Assembly (NCBI RefSeq): GCF_023856365.1
Contig: NC_064551.1
Coordinates: forward strand, 20,274,349 to 20,338,348
DNA: 64,000 bases
Source of the DNA: Brienomyrus brachyistius
Lineage: Eukaryota; Chordata; Actinopteri; Osteoglossiformes; Mormyridae
Direction of reading: 5' to 3'
Part shown: in pieces, positions 11,221 to 22,620 of the stretch
Layout of the letters: each line of letters begins with the position of its first letter
Numbering within the stretch: the stretch's first letter is position 1
The notes under the pieces: model-generated
Databases searched by the model: none
The model's input: only the letters and a program-made list of their open reading frames with translations
What the model was told of the DNA's origin: nothing
Program-made: the position numbers and the translations under genes

Positions 11221-12599
11221 TTTTTGACTACAGCTGCTGGCCCACCAGAAGTTTTTCTGCTGTTCATGGATGGGCGTTTTGCATCCACGCAGCTCACAGT
11301 GCATTGACCTCTACTCCCCGAGAAGAAGCCTGACCCCAGACACTGAAGGAGAAACAGTCCTAATTGGTCTATAATGACCTAATTAGTTAAATCTGTCACC
11401 TTATTGCGAGGGAGGAAATTGGCAAATTGGTAATACTGATTACCATTGTTACGTTATTAATTTGGAAAGGTATGGGCGCCTGCCTTGACTGAATTTAATC
11501 GGGACACAAATGCAAACGGTGCATGATGAATGAACAAACAGGGTTGCAGAAGGTGTGGCTTGTGGCAGCTCCTCAGGCTGACTGGACCCTTTGTTCTTTC
11601 TGTTCTCCGTGGTCATTACAGCAGAGCAGCTCCTCTTCCTTGTCGGAAAACTACATGAAAGCAGGGGAGTTTTGATGAACTGGACATATGGTGTGAGTTC
11701 CTTTGCCAGCTGAGTTGACACTTCCTGTTTGAAACGCAGCTGGGAAGAACTCAGACTGCTCTAATTTGACCCGATCCCTCAGACCATTCTTTGACGGTGT
11801 ATGGGAAGGTCTGCTTCTGCTCTGTCCGATGTGGCTCCTACTTCTGTCATCCCAAGTCTTAGCATGTGCCAGATTGTCCTTCATGGTGCTCCTGAGATCC
11901 CGGCCTGGTTCTAAATGATATGGTCGCTGGGTGAGCAGCTGAATATGTTAGGCCTTACCTGCATCTGTGTCTTTATCTGCTCAAAAGAAGATGTTCAGCT
12001 ATATTCAGCTTGGAACCCAGAACATAGTGGCAGTTTATTTAGGGAGATAATAATGCAGATTTTTTCTTTCTAAATGTTTGAATAAAGAATGAAATAAAAA
12101 GGTTGGACATCGGCTGTGTAACATGGGGAGAAAGAACACAACAAAAAATCTATGTAATAGACATTCTGCCTGCAGATTGAGGTGTAACAGCGTAGTTGAT
12201 CCTCACTCTTGGAAACACCCGAAATGTGACAATATGTGATCCAGAGGCCAAAGAGCATGATCATACAGATCGTGCCAGAAGACTTGATTCAAGGGAGAAG
12301 ACACGGGGTGACGAATAACTTCTTTTGCAAGGTTGCCGGAAAGTGCAATTCTTTAAATTAATTGCCAGATCCATTACGGCCTGCTGGAGTGGTGTAATAC
12401 TTTACATGGCTGGCAGCATGTGCATAAATAATTTGATAATGAGATATGAGACTAATTAGTGGTACTGCACTTAGCATCGAAGGCCATTACACTTGTTGGG
12501 GTCGTGTGGGTCTTCTGATAATGTTGGAATCTACTTTCATGGTATGACCTTGAAAATGCACCATCAGTGCTCATGCTGAATGCACAACACTAACATTTT
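11221..12599. other. intergenic, nothing recognised
   Basis: AT-leaning DNA without a supported gene. An ERR-type motif, TGACCTTGA, occurs at 12545-12553 but is within chance expectation. Confidence 0.6.
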
Positions 12600-12866
12600 T
12601 TTGTAAATGTCTAACATCACACCTCCAGGTTGTGGGTTCGCATCCCTTTCCTGACTTTTGCACATTCTGCCCTGTTTGATCCGGTTTTCTATATACAGTG
12701 AGGCCAATTGGTGTGTAAATCGCCCCTTGTATGTGATTGCGTGGGGGCCCTGTGATAGACAGGTGTCCCGTCCAGAGTGTCCCCTGCTTTGTGCTTTATC
12801 CTGTGTCACGCTCATGGCCCAATACAGAATAAGGGATAAGCGGTTAGAAGATGGATCAATGGATGA
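12600..12866 (+). mobile_element. degraded V-SINE-like copy
   Basis: The B-box region GTGGGTTCGCATCCC (about 12631), GAGGCCAATTGGTGTGTAAAT and CCCTGTGATAGACAGG are followed by GGGATAAGCGGTTAGAAGATGG-type tail sequence. The order matches the copy at 4884 with much divergence. Confidence 0.7.
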
Positions 12867-12948
12867 GGACCTTTACCCCCCTGGAACCTGGATATGTGGT
12901 TAGAAAATGGAAGTGAAAAATCTTCCTTAATAATTTATATAATTAAAA

Positions 12949-13146
12949 CAGTGTTTCCCAATCTGCTCCTCGGGGACCCATGGCCAATCCATGTTTTTGC
13001 TCAGAAAAATGTGGACAGTCTGGCAGGGAGCTGGGAGGGAGCAAAAACGTGGACTGTCTGGCAGGGAGCAAAAACGTGGACTGTCTGGCAGGGAGCAAAA
13101 ACGTGGACTGTCTGGGGGTCCCTGAAGCCCAGGTTGGGAAACACTG
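12949..13146. mobile_element. hAT-type MITE with perfect 8-bp target duplication
   Basis: The element is 198 bp. It begins CAGTGTTTCCCAA and ends TTGGGAAACACTG. The terminal inverted repeats extend about 54 bp (12949-13002 and 13093-13146), ending in GTTTTTGCTC / GAGCAAAAAC. It is flanked by identical 8-bp AATTAAAA at 12941-12948 and 13147-13154, the hAT hallmark. There is no room for a transposase, so it is non-autonomous. The inner part carries a 27-bp tandem expansion (13041-13121). Confidence 0.93.
13041..13121 (+). repeat. 27-bp tandem repeat within the MITE, about 3 units
   Basis: Units begin GCAAAAACGTGGAC at 13041, 13068 and 13095, an exact 27-bp period. The repeat unit includes part of the right inverted repeat. 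Its in-frame length makes a short repetitive open frame that is not a gene. Confidence 0.92.
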
Positions 13147-13154
13147 AATTAAAA

Positions 13155-15847
13155 TGATTGAGGCATATAAATTGTTTGCTTGCGTTTTTTTTTCGGGTTT
13201 CCTAGGATTTCCAAAAATATCGGCAAGCCACGTCAAGCATACTGACCCAACAGATGTCTAATCTGAATGTTTTCATCGCACAGCACCTTTCCATGCACTT
13301 TCACGACAGGCTTCTGTCCCGTGATGTCAGCATCACTCAAGTATGTGTAGCGGAGGATTGTCTCCCTGTTCTTCTGCCCCTGCCTCTCATTTGCATGCAA
13401 GGGACTTATGGCAACAGATCTGATTCAACCTACCCACAATGCTCACGTTCTCAAAGCTGGGAGCTGGGGTGGGGGGGGGGGGGTGGACTGCAATTCATTT
13501 TTCTGGGGGCATGGTTTTTTACCATTGTCCTGCTGCCTTTGAGTCACAGATGCGGGAAATTGATGTGTGCTGGTTCCCTTTCACGATCCTTTTGTATGTG
13601 ATCGCAGAGCCCTCCCCAGTGAGGACAGGAACGACTTTGCATAGGTAGGGAACTTGGCAGGCACCTAAATAATGGAAGAGCTCTTTGTCCCATTCCAGAA
13701 CATCCCATTTACAGGAACGTGTTCAATGTAAAAATTGTTCAGCCTTAAAGGAAAGGTCAAAAACGTAAACAAACGTTTTGATTAGTACAGTGTGTGTTCC
13801 CACGATAGTGGATTAATTTGGTAATTTGCAGAAAAAGGTAATGCACAGTGTCTTGTGAGTTTTTTTTTCCTTGCTGTGTTTGTGTATGCTCTCTGCCAGC
13901 TCTTCTCTCTGTGCCCTGCATTAATGTGTACTGGAATCAACTAACACTCATATCCACAATACATCGTATAAGGTTGGTGAAAATGAGTGTAGAAATTGAT
14001 GCTTTAGATGGATGTTTGGAAGAATTTCAAACAACATGATGTCACTTTGGAAAACTTGCAAAGTCTAAAAACATAAGCAAACTGTTTATCATGAAATTTA
14101 TCAATTTTATTCCTGTGCTCTGTCAATCCCTGCCTAATGGGAACTGATTGGTTAAGCAACAGGAAGTGGGTTAAAGTAGTCACTGCAGGTGATAAATCTC
14201 ACCTGTGGTTGCTTTAGGAGCTGTGCATCTCTCACAGCCATTAATAAGACAGAACGATGTTCTCCAGTCATATTCCCCAGCATCCAGGCTGGTTGCCACC
14301 ATGAGTGTTTTATGTAAATCACAGGAGGGCAAAGCTACTCTGATTGGTCACTCAATCGCTAATTAAACTCCCGAAGGGCACCTTAAAACGCATTTGCTGT
14401 GGTCCACAATGAAGTTACGCCAGGCCGGCTGCAGTTTGGTGGAGGGAAAGTCATCCTTCACATTGTCCTCTCTGTAGCTGAAGGGCCTGTCCCCAGGTTG
14501 TGTCGCGGCATGTCGAGAAACCCCCACCGCCGCCGCCGGCACTGCCGGCCTTTCCACGCGTTTACCGTTCCCCTGCCAGCTGGCACGAAGAGCACCGACT
14601 TGTTTCCCTGAAAGTAAACAGCCTTTGCGGCCAACATCTGCCGGGGAAAAAGGGGAAAAACAAACAGTCGCTGCTTGTATTCCTAAAGTCATAAAAGTGC
14701 ATTTCCTTCATGCTGCTCTTCACTTCTCCACCGGCACGAGTCAGTGTCTCCCATTTGAGGCGCCGTGATGGACAACTGGCCTGCCCATGTCCGGAAAGGA
14801 GGGCCCTTATCCCAAAGATCACTGCATCCCCAGTATTGTGACTTTGCCCTCTCTGAGAGTGTCTGTAGCAGATGCACTACTGACAAAGCAATTTTCACAT
14901 GTAGTCCCCATTAATTTTATACCTTAGCTGCCCTCATCTGTTGCACACACCCTTTGTGGGAAGTCGATGCTCTGCATTATTTACACGCTAATTACAGATT
15001 TATAGCCAATCAGAAGCTGCTGTTTTCTTGCATTTTAATGCCACGTGCCAGACTTCATTCTGGTCTGGCAAGGACTGAGTCAAGGGTTCACAGGACCCAA
15101 AAGCTTTGTCATTTGTAGAAACACAGTCAAATACTTGCTTGTGTACCTCCCTGCATACTTAAACAATAAATAACAAAAAACAGAATAGTGAGAAGAAATA
15201 ACATGTACAATATATACAGTATGCATACAATTTTTAATAAGTAGGACAACATGGTGCTGATATTTAAAATGGCAGTTGCAATTATTAGTGCATGTTCAAC
15301 ATTCTTATTTCTGTTGACAAGAAAGTATCCCTGAATCTACAGTCTGCAGTCAAATGCTGATTTGATTCTGCTTTCCCTCCACGTTAATAACATGGCTTTG
15401 CCGTCACACTGTGGATGATGGCAGTCGATTGACACGCAGGCACCGTCATGCATCCACTCGTTGATGATGTGTGGCTGACGTAGAGCTTTTGGTCCGTTTC
15501 ACGCCGTCTTCTGTGCACCATTCCCGCGGTCGGACACCTCCGCTCCACAATCACTATGTTGTCCTCCCGCTACTTTCAGCGCTGCGAAGAACAATTTGAA
15601 AAATGTATTTTCGTAATTGGCTACAATGGAACTTGAGTGTCTGAGTTTGTACTTTGTGAGACAAAACTAATTATCTGTAGAAAGGGAATTTCTGCTAAAT
15701 TACCTCGACATGGTAACGAGTGTCTGCTATCCCAGTACCCTCATTAAATTGGCATGGTGTGTTGGTTTTTGACGGCTAGTTCTTAAAGTAATGAATTTTC
15801 TGTTGTACCAGCCAATCAGAGCCTACTTTAGAGTTTAAAGTATGCAC
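13155..15847. other. intergenic with a possible conserved non-coding segment
   Basis: Contains a G13 run (13471-13483). About 14090-14400 looks enhancer-like: ATTGGT and TAATTA-type motifs, an ATGTAAAT octamer-like site and a paired E-box palindrome (14186-14205). No gene is supported. Confidence 0.4.
14186..14205. promoter_or_regulatory. paired E-box palindrome
   Basis: CAGGTGA and TCACCTG are perfect inverted 7-mers separated by 6 bp. Paired CACCT sites are bound by ZEB/Snail-type zinc-finger repressors in vertebrates. Only the motif is seen; function is inference. Confidence 0.35.
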
Positions 15848-16145
15848 GTAAATTCAACCTGATGCCTTCTCGATATTTACCCATCCCAGCTGTTTGTAGA
15901 GTTTGTATGGTCTGCTTCAGGTACTCAGGTTTTCTCCGACAGATCAAAAGCATGCAGTAAAGTCAACTGGCTTCTCCCAGTTGCCTGTAGTCTGAGATTG
16001 TGTGTGAAAGTCTGTGCCCGGGACTGGCACCCTATCCAGCGTGGCCCCTTCTCCATGCGAGTTTTCCTTGATTGGGATGCTCATCATGATCCTGTACTGG
16101 ATAAAGAGTGCGGTACCATACAAATGCATGGATGCAACCTTCATT
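15848..16145 (+). mobile_element. degraded V-SINE-like copy
   Basis: Segments CAGCTGTTTGTAGAGTTTG, CAGGTACTCAGGTTTTCTCC, AAAAGCATGCAGTAAAG, GGGACTGGCACCCTATCC and CTGTACTGGATAAAGAG follow the order of the intact SINE at 4884. Confidence 0.7.
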
Positions 16146-16286
16146 CCTACAAAGTTGTACCATGAATAGCAGACTAGCACTCATGCCACACATCTGCAGA
16201 GCTGCAATGTGAGCAATGTTCCCAGTACGACTTATCTATGTAGCACAGGATTACTGAAATATTACGTATTAATAGCCAGGTTTGTT

Positions 16287-16400
16287 TTTAAGCTTCTATA
16301 GCTACTTGTCCTATACAGGATGGCTGGGGTCCAGAGCCTCTCCCAGAAGCTATGGGCACATGGCAGGGATTAACACAGGATGGGACACCATTTTAGTACA
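16287..16400 (-). mobile_element. V-SINE tail fragment, antisense
   Basis: TACTTGTCCTATACAGGAT, CCAGAGCCTCTCCCAGAAGC and CACAGGATGGGACACCA are the reverse complement of the SINE 3' third (atcctg, ggataggctc, ggataag order reversed). Confidence 0.65.
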
Positions 16401-19400
16401 ATTTATAATAAAATAATGTCAAATATATTTTATTTGAAGCATCTCTTCGTGCTTCATGCTTCCTCTCTACCGTCTGATCTGTGTTACCTTTAGTAACTTA
16501 TTTGACTTATCTGGCAACGGGTAGCTTGTAAATTTTACCCATTTCTACAGTTGGATGTTGTACTGGCAAGGTGAAGTTCTGTTGCCCGTAGTAACTCCCA
16601 GAGGATCCCCCCCCCCCCCCCCCCACCAGTCCATGTCCTTAAAAGCTTCTCCCATGCAGACAGGACACACAGAACGTGACAAATGGATGGCTCTGACCCT
16701 GTGTCTGGGTCACCTTTGCTGTTGAGTGGGATAATTCTGGACCGAATCTGTCTTTGAATACGTCTGTGAAAGTGTGGGATCTTGGACAGGGTGGGCATTA
16801 CTAGAAACCCGCGCAGAACCTATAGTCTATTTAGGAATCTGTTGGTGCTTGTTCCATGCTTGGGCAGAGGGATTTTGGGGAACCTTTCTTTCCAAAGGCA
16901 TGACCTTCCCATGACCTCGTCGCTAGTGGTCCCACCAAATGGCGTACGTCTATCTCATTCTCTCACCATCGCCATTAGCCTTTAGTCAATTTTTAAATGG
17001 CTGCTCAATCCTTTAATTTCCCTGGAATCACCACATTGGTAAGCTGCCATCAGCATCTCCTCTTCATTGAATTTCCCAGAAAGCAATAATGTTAACTATT
17101 CTTGTCTGATGTCAAATTAAAACTCATAGACTTATTATAAATGTAAATGTCTTCAAATCCAGCCTGTTTCCCAGAGAGGTGCTTTTTAATTATGATGTTG
17201 CTGTCGAAATACACCCCTCGCCCCATCCCACCCCACAGCACACCTAATCAAAGCCCTGTCGCTGAGTGCCGTCTCTGGTGCTGGGCATTGTGGGTAACGG
17301 ATTACCTGGGGTCCCAGCTGAGGTGTGAAGTGAACCTGGGCCCCGTGCGAGGCTCTTGGGGGCTGAGCAGATGGCAGCAGGCAGGCGGCCCTGGTTTGAG
17401 GTGCGGCGCCCCCTTGCTGCGTGCAGGCACACGGTGGAGTGAGCCCCGTTACCTCGGATGGTGAGGTGCTTTATTCGGAGCGGGGTAGCGTGGACATGTT
17501 GATGGCAAAAGGCAGCGCGTCCCAAAAGGCTCTGCGCTGGTCAGCAGGTCACCAGTATTAGCAAAGATTACTAAGCAAAGGTAAGGGGCACTTTCACTCA
17601 CTCACTACATCCAGCAAGCAGCTTTGAAATATAATTCCTTATGTATGCTACCAAATATAATTAACCACAATATAATATACGTTTTTTTCCGTCATCTTAC
17701 TAGTAATAATAGTGACATCATCCATCCGCCAGATATTATCAACTGTGTCACTAATTACTGCCTGCTTGCTACGATGATTCCTGTTATCTAGTAACAGCAA
17801 AGTACCCTTAAATTAAATCAAATCAAATCAATAAATGTTTTCTCAACTGAAATTTCTGTTCCTTCGTGTTTAGTCGATACTAATGGAGTGGGATGGCTGA
17901 AAACAAGTCATCACAGAGATGGGGGAGTTCCCCGAACTGACTGGAGACTGCAGCGTTTTTTTGATCAAACTTAGAGTAAAATTGTGCAAGAAAAGGTGAC
18001 TCTGCCGTCAAACTTTATTCTGGATGTTCTACTAATGGGGAGCCAGAACCCTACCCAGGCAGCATTGAACAGGAGGCTGGGGGTGTCCTCGCTGGGATGC
18101 TGGGCCCCCCTTTGTATTATTCTCCCAGTCACCAGAAAGGAAGGGGAACTTTTTATTTAATGTTATTTTACAGATTAACAAATCCAAAAAACTCTGTATG
18201 GTCCCACTGGTGGGGAACAAAACCTTTTACATTTTGCTGAGTGCTAAACAGGAACAGAGAAATATTGTTCATTATCTATAATGTTTTGGATCGCTTGGGT
18301 GAAATTCCCTTTTGGAATGCCTTGATTGGCTCGAGTAGGTCGATCTATTTGAGAATTATGGTAGGATCAAGGCTGTCAGGCGCTCAGAGCGCATCGTGTA
18401 AAGCGTGAACATCTGCTTCCAGGAGCACGTTCTCCATATGGAAGAAGCACCCCTGTTATGGACGGAGAAGCCAGCAACTGCTGCGGATTTGCAGTATAAA
18501 CTGAGGTGGGGGGCTTTTTCCCATTAATCATCATGCAGTGAATGGAGGCAGGGAGAGGAGAGGCAGATGAATCCCCCCCACAGAGAGGACGGCTGTGGTC
18601 CTCACAGATGCCATGAAATGCCACAGCTGCTGTGCCCCCAAACACCCCCCGACACCCTTCAGAGCTCCTGAAACTCAGCTGTTTACCTGGCTGCCCCCAC
18701 TCAGCACGACCACGCTATACCACAGAGAGAGAGGCGTCGGACAAGGCTGTCAACACCCCCGTGCAGCAGGGGGGGCTCTTGCACTGTTAGCGTATCACAT
18801 CCTTCAGCGGGTGGGGTCACTCAGTCAGACGCAGAATATATAGTGAAGGCAACTCTGGAAAGTTCTACTGAACAAAAAACACGGACACACAAACACAAAC
18901 CTGGGCCTTGAGGGCTGATTGATGTTTAGCATCATGCCAAGGATTCGGTGACACGAGGAAATGGACTCCTCCCAACATGACACAAACAAACACAAACGGG
19001 CACGTATTACGGGGACCCTCAACCTGAGCGGTGGCCCTCTTTAAATAATGCATGGCTTCCTGATCCCGGGCGTGAGGCACTCAGCCCTCTTCAAGACGGA
19101 ATGTGAAAGCGTGTGACAGATCATGTGACCAATATGTAACAACATACAAATAGTGGGGCAGCTCTGTGACCTCCAGGGATATGGGTTGAGTTCTTGCCCT
19201 CATGCTGTCCATATATACATAAATTCTCCCCCATATTCGTGTGGGATTCTCCACTTTCCTCTCACAGTGCAAAGACACATGCCCTTTGTGGATAGCGATA
19301 ACTGTGTTTTCATGATGTTGCCTAGCCTCATCGCTCCACACAATTGCAGTTCTTGGCGTGAATGAAAATATCGTAGCATTTTATGGAGAATATATGTAAG

Positions 19401-20447
19401 AATTGTGTTTTAATATCTCATTCCATTTGGTTTAAAAAAAAAGTCAAAGCAAAGAAGCACCAAAACATTCCACATGGGAACAGAAAGCACGGCCACTCGC
19501 GGTTTGGTTTGCCATGAGCTGCGGTCCGCATTACCCCCCCCCCCCACTCCCCCCACGTGGGTGTCCGGGTCTTTGTCCCGCCGTATGGTGGCCATCTGCG
19601 CGGGGGAGAGGAGAGGGGCACCGAGGGCAGTTTGCAGCCTGGTAAAATCCCTCAAAGTCTGGGCCTCCTGGTGCCAGCCTGTTCGTTTAGACTGCAGGAT
19701 TGTGGGTAATTAATGCTGTATTTACAACACGTAGAATTTGTGTGAATTTTGGGTTTTAGCTCTGGGCCAAATGCCCTGTTTCCCTGTTTTAAGTATGTGT
19801 CATGCTTTTACAATTTTTCTAATCAACGCTGGCCTTCGTATGACAATATCACAGGTTGGGTTGCAATAAAGAGTTTTTCACATGCTGATAGGTTGAGGCA
19901 GCACTATCTGATTAACCTTGCATGTGTTTTGCTACCTGTCTGACTGAAAGGTAGAGTTCATGGGAAAGCTGTATTTGTTCACTGCAATTTCAGAATTTAG
20001 ACATCTTGATGTTTTTGGTAGAAAAATATGATATATTCTTTATTTATAACTATTTATCATAAATGTTCATAGATCGTTGACAGGAATTTCTGTTACAGAG
20101 CCTTATTAATCAGCCGAAGATTCAGGGACTGGGCTGCTTTGAGAAACAGCAAAGTTGTGTGTCCCACTATTCTGAAGTGCGAGTCGGCATCCTGTTTTCA
20201 TCTTCCGCTTGTCCCCCACGTTGAAGTTCCCTCCACACATTTGGGCGTACGGCAAGTTAACCCCGACCCCCCCCCCCCCCCCGCCTGCCCCTGCCCTCTG
20301 GGGGGCACTCAGATGGCAGCTATCTCGCTGTCGCCCCTGTGTGGCTGACAGGGGGAGCTGCGCCTTTCAGCTGGCATCTGTAAATGCCTGGCCCACGCCA
20401 AGCAACATTCTACGTGTGTGATGCCCTTGTGTATATATAGCACCAGT
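16401..20447. other. intergenic, repeat-poor, with homopolymers
   Basis: Poly-C runs at 16607-16624 (18), 19534-19545 (12) and 20267-20282 (16). Otherwise unique-looking DNA. No exon, RNA gene or transposon is supported. Confidence 0.5.
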
Positions 20448-20470
20448 GGGGGGGGGGGGGGGGGGGGGGG
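20448..20470. repeat. poly-G run, 23 bases
   Basis: Uninterrupted G run, among the longest in the window. Confidence 0.97.
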
Positions 20471-20799
20471 TGGTTACGTGTGCGTGAAACACTCCACTGC
20501 TCTGCCTGAATTGCTGGCGTGCCTAACGGTCACACTGAATCTCCCCGAAGAAGGCATGCCTGTTTCTGCCAGGGGGAATCGGCCTCTGGCCTCTGTGGGG
20601 GGGGGGAATACACCCGCCCGCACCCTGCCCTGTTCTACATATTCTTTACTCTTTCTGGTTCAATCTGTATAAGTTTGCTTGTTTTCAAGCCCCATGATCC
20701 TGTGACGGATATTTTACCAGTACAGAGGAAAAGACAGCACCACAATGCTCCCAGTATAGGAATACCAGTACGCTCCATAAACCCTGACCACTCTGATTC

Positions 20800-21070
20800 C
20801 AAAGGCCCCGGCTGCCGGCTCGGCGGGGCATGGGTGTTGACGTGCCCGTTCCGCACAGCCGCGAGGACGCCGGGCCTCTTGCTCATGACAGCAGCGCCCC
20901 CCTGCTGCCCAGTAGCGACCCCAAAGGTGCCGGCAGATGTTTCTGCCGTCCCTGCGTCTCCGTGAGACGGGAACACCGGGCCCCCCTCGCAGCCGTCATC
21001 CCGCCCTCCTCCTCCTCCTGGCCCCGCCTCCCCCGCCCCCGTGCTCCCCACGGTGAACACACCTGCCACC
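20800..21070. other. GC- and CpG-rich patch
   Basis: Dense CG dinucleotides and CCGCC/CCCCGCC motifs (for example CCCGCCTCCCCCGCCCCC near 21025). Splice or start signals are not convincing, so this is a composition call only. Confidence 0.4.
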
Positions 21071-21611
21071 CTGTTCCCGTGCTCTCAGCGCCGCCACACT
21101 GTCCCAAGCGCAAGCTATTTTAGCTCCGAGCCGCACCATAACATCATTACCCCGCGGCTTAATATTTATACCAAACGAGCGGCTTATCAGCAATGTGGGT
21201 GTCAAAATCAACCATGCAGCATAATGCCTGGAGGCCTCAGCCATATTTAAACCCTTCCAGCAGGTTGCGTGAGTGCATTTGATATTCTTTGACATTAACA
21301 TCCGAACGCAGGTTCCGAATGTGTTAAATCTCCCACTATGCTTTGCGTCCGTCAGACTTACACCAGGCTTCTGATTGTGGCAGTTGGGCGGTGTGTCTGT
21401 GAGGAGACAGCGGTCCAGCCCACAAGCCGGTTAGCACGTTCCTGCCGACTTTCACAGCTTTTTAGGTGGGAAACCCCAGCTAATAATGCGGGTAACGGGC
21501 CAGGGAGAGACTTTATAGACCAGGATGGTAGAGGGTGGGGTTTGACAGTAGAGGTGGTTCCTTTATAAATAGGTGTCAACAATCGGGCATCTGGGTATGC
21601 AGGAAAACAGC

Positions 21612-21646
21612 AGTGTGTGTGTATGTGTGTGTGTGTGTGTGTGTGT
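21612..21646 (+). repeat. (GT)n microsatellite
   Basis: Tandem GT interrupted once by an A early in the run. Confidence 0.95.
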
Positions 21647-22439
21647 TTTGGGGGGGAGGGTCCCGTGGGAGCTGATCTGGGTGCCTGCTGGTCAGCATGG
21701 TCCTTCGTCTGCCCGCCCGCCTGTGTGTGCGTGCACTGGCAGAAGGTCTGTGCATAAATAAAGCAACAGCAAATATAGAGGACTGCTGACAAAAATAAAT
21801 GGCTTCTTAAATAAGACCCCATATATATAAATATGGTGATGAGACTCTGGTCACCCTGTTGTCACCCCTGTTATAAAAAAAAAAAAAAAAACCGACAGTG
21901 AAGGCTGCTGGTAGATTTATTACAGACACGTCTTGGCAACGATCCTCAGATTGTCATGGTGGGATGGGGGTGTCGGGGTGTTGGGGGGGGACATAGCCTG
22001 GCTGCAGATGGTGGGGGAGGTGGTTATACATTCTTGGGGGGGTCATGCAGGGGTCACAATACAAGGACAGTGAAGATGGCACATTCCTGAGGAGGGAGGC
22101 ACTCAGCGATCACCGTCCCCTTTTTGCTATTTTTTTGCGACGTGAAATGCTTCTACGGCCAGTCAAAAAAGAGAACATTTTCAAATGAGTTTGGTCTCAG
22201 TGCTCTATTTTCACCAGTGTCTCCAAAACACTCTGGGAGTCAGTAGGACACACACACACTGAATGTGATAGACCCAAAGTTTCCTCTACGGGGCACATCG
22301 GTTCCCTATTGCTCTTTGCAGAACCTTCCGGAAATTTAGAAAAGACGCATGGACGTTAATCACAAGGGAGTGTCCAGGCGAAAGGCTGTATAGAGCCGTT
22401 TTCTGTGGGCTGTGTTTTTCACACTTACTGACGGCTTCC

Positions 22440-22620
22440 CATCCTCCCTGGCTCGCCACTGTCGCCGCCGTACCCTTGACTCTTCTCGTCCCGCCCCTTG
22501 CGTCACTCTCCCCCGAGCATGCTCAGAGCGGCAGACGCGAGACACCGACATTATGTAACGCTCGCACGGCGCCTGAAACCCGATCGGGGGAGGGGCATTG
22601 GGGGTGGCGCCATTCGATAA
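22440..22620. other. CpG-rich patch
   Basis: High CG density with GTCGCCGCC, CCCGCCCC and TGCGTCACTC (CRE/AP-1-like) motifs. It could be an unmethylated regulatory island. No linked exon was seen. Confidence 0.35.
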
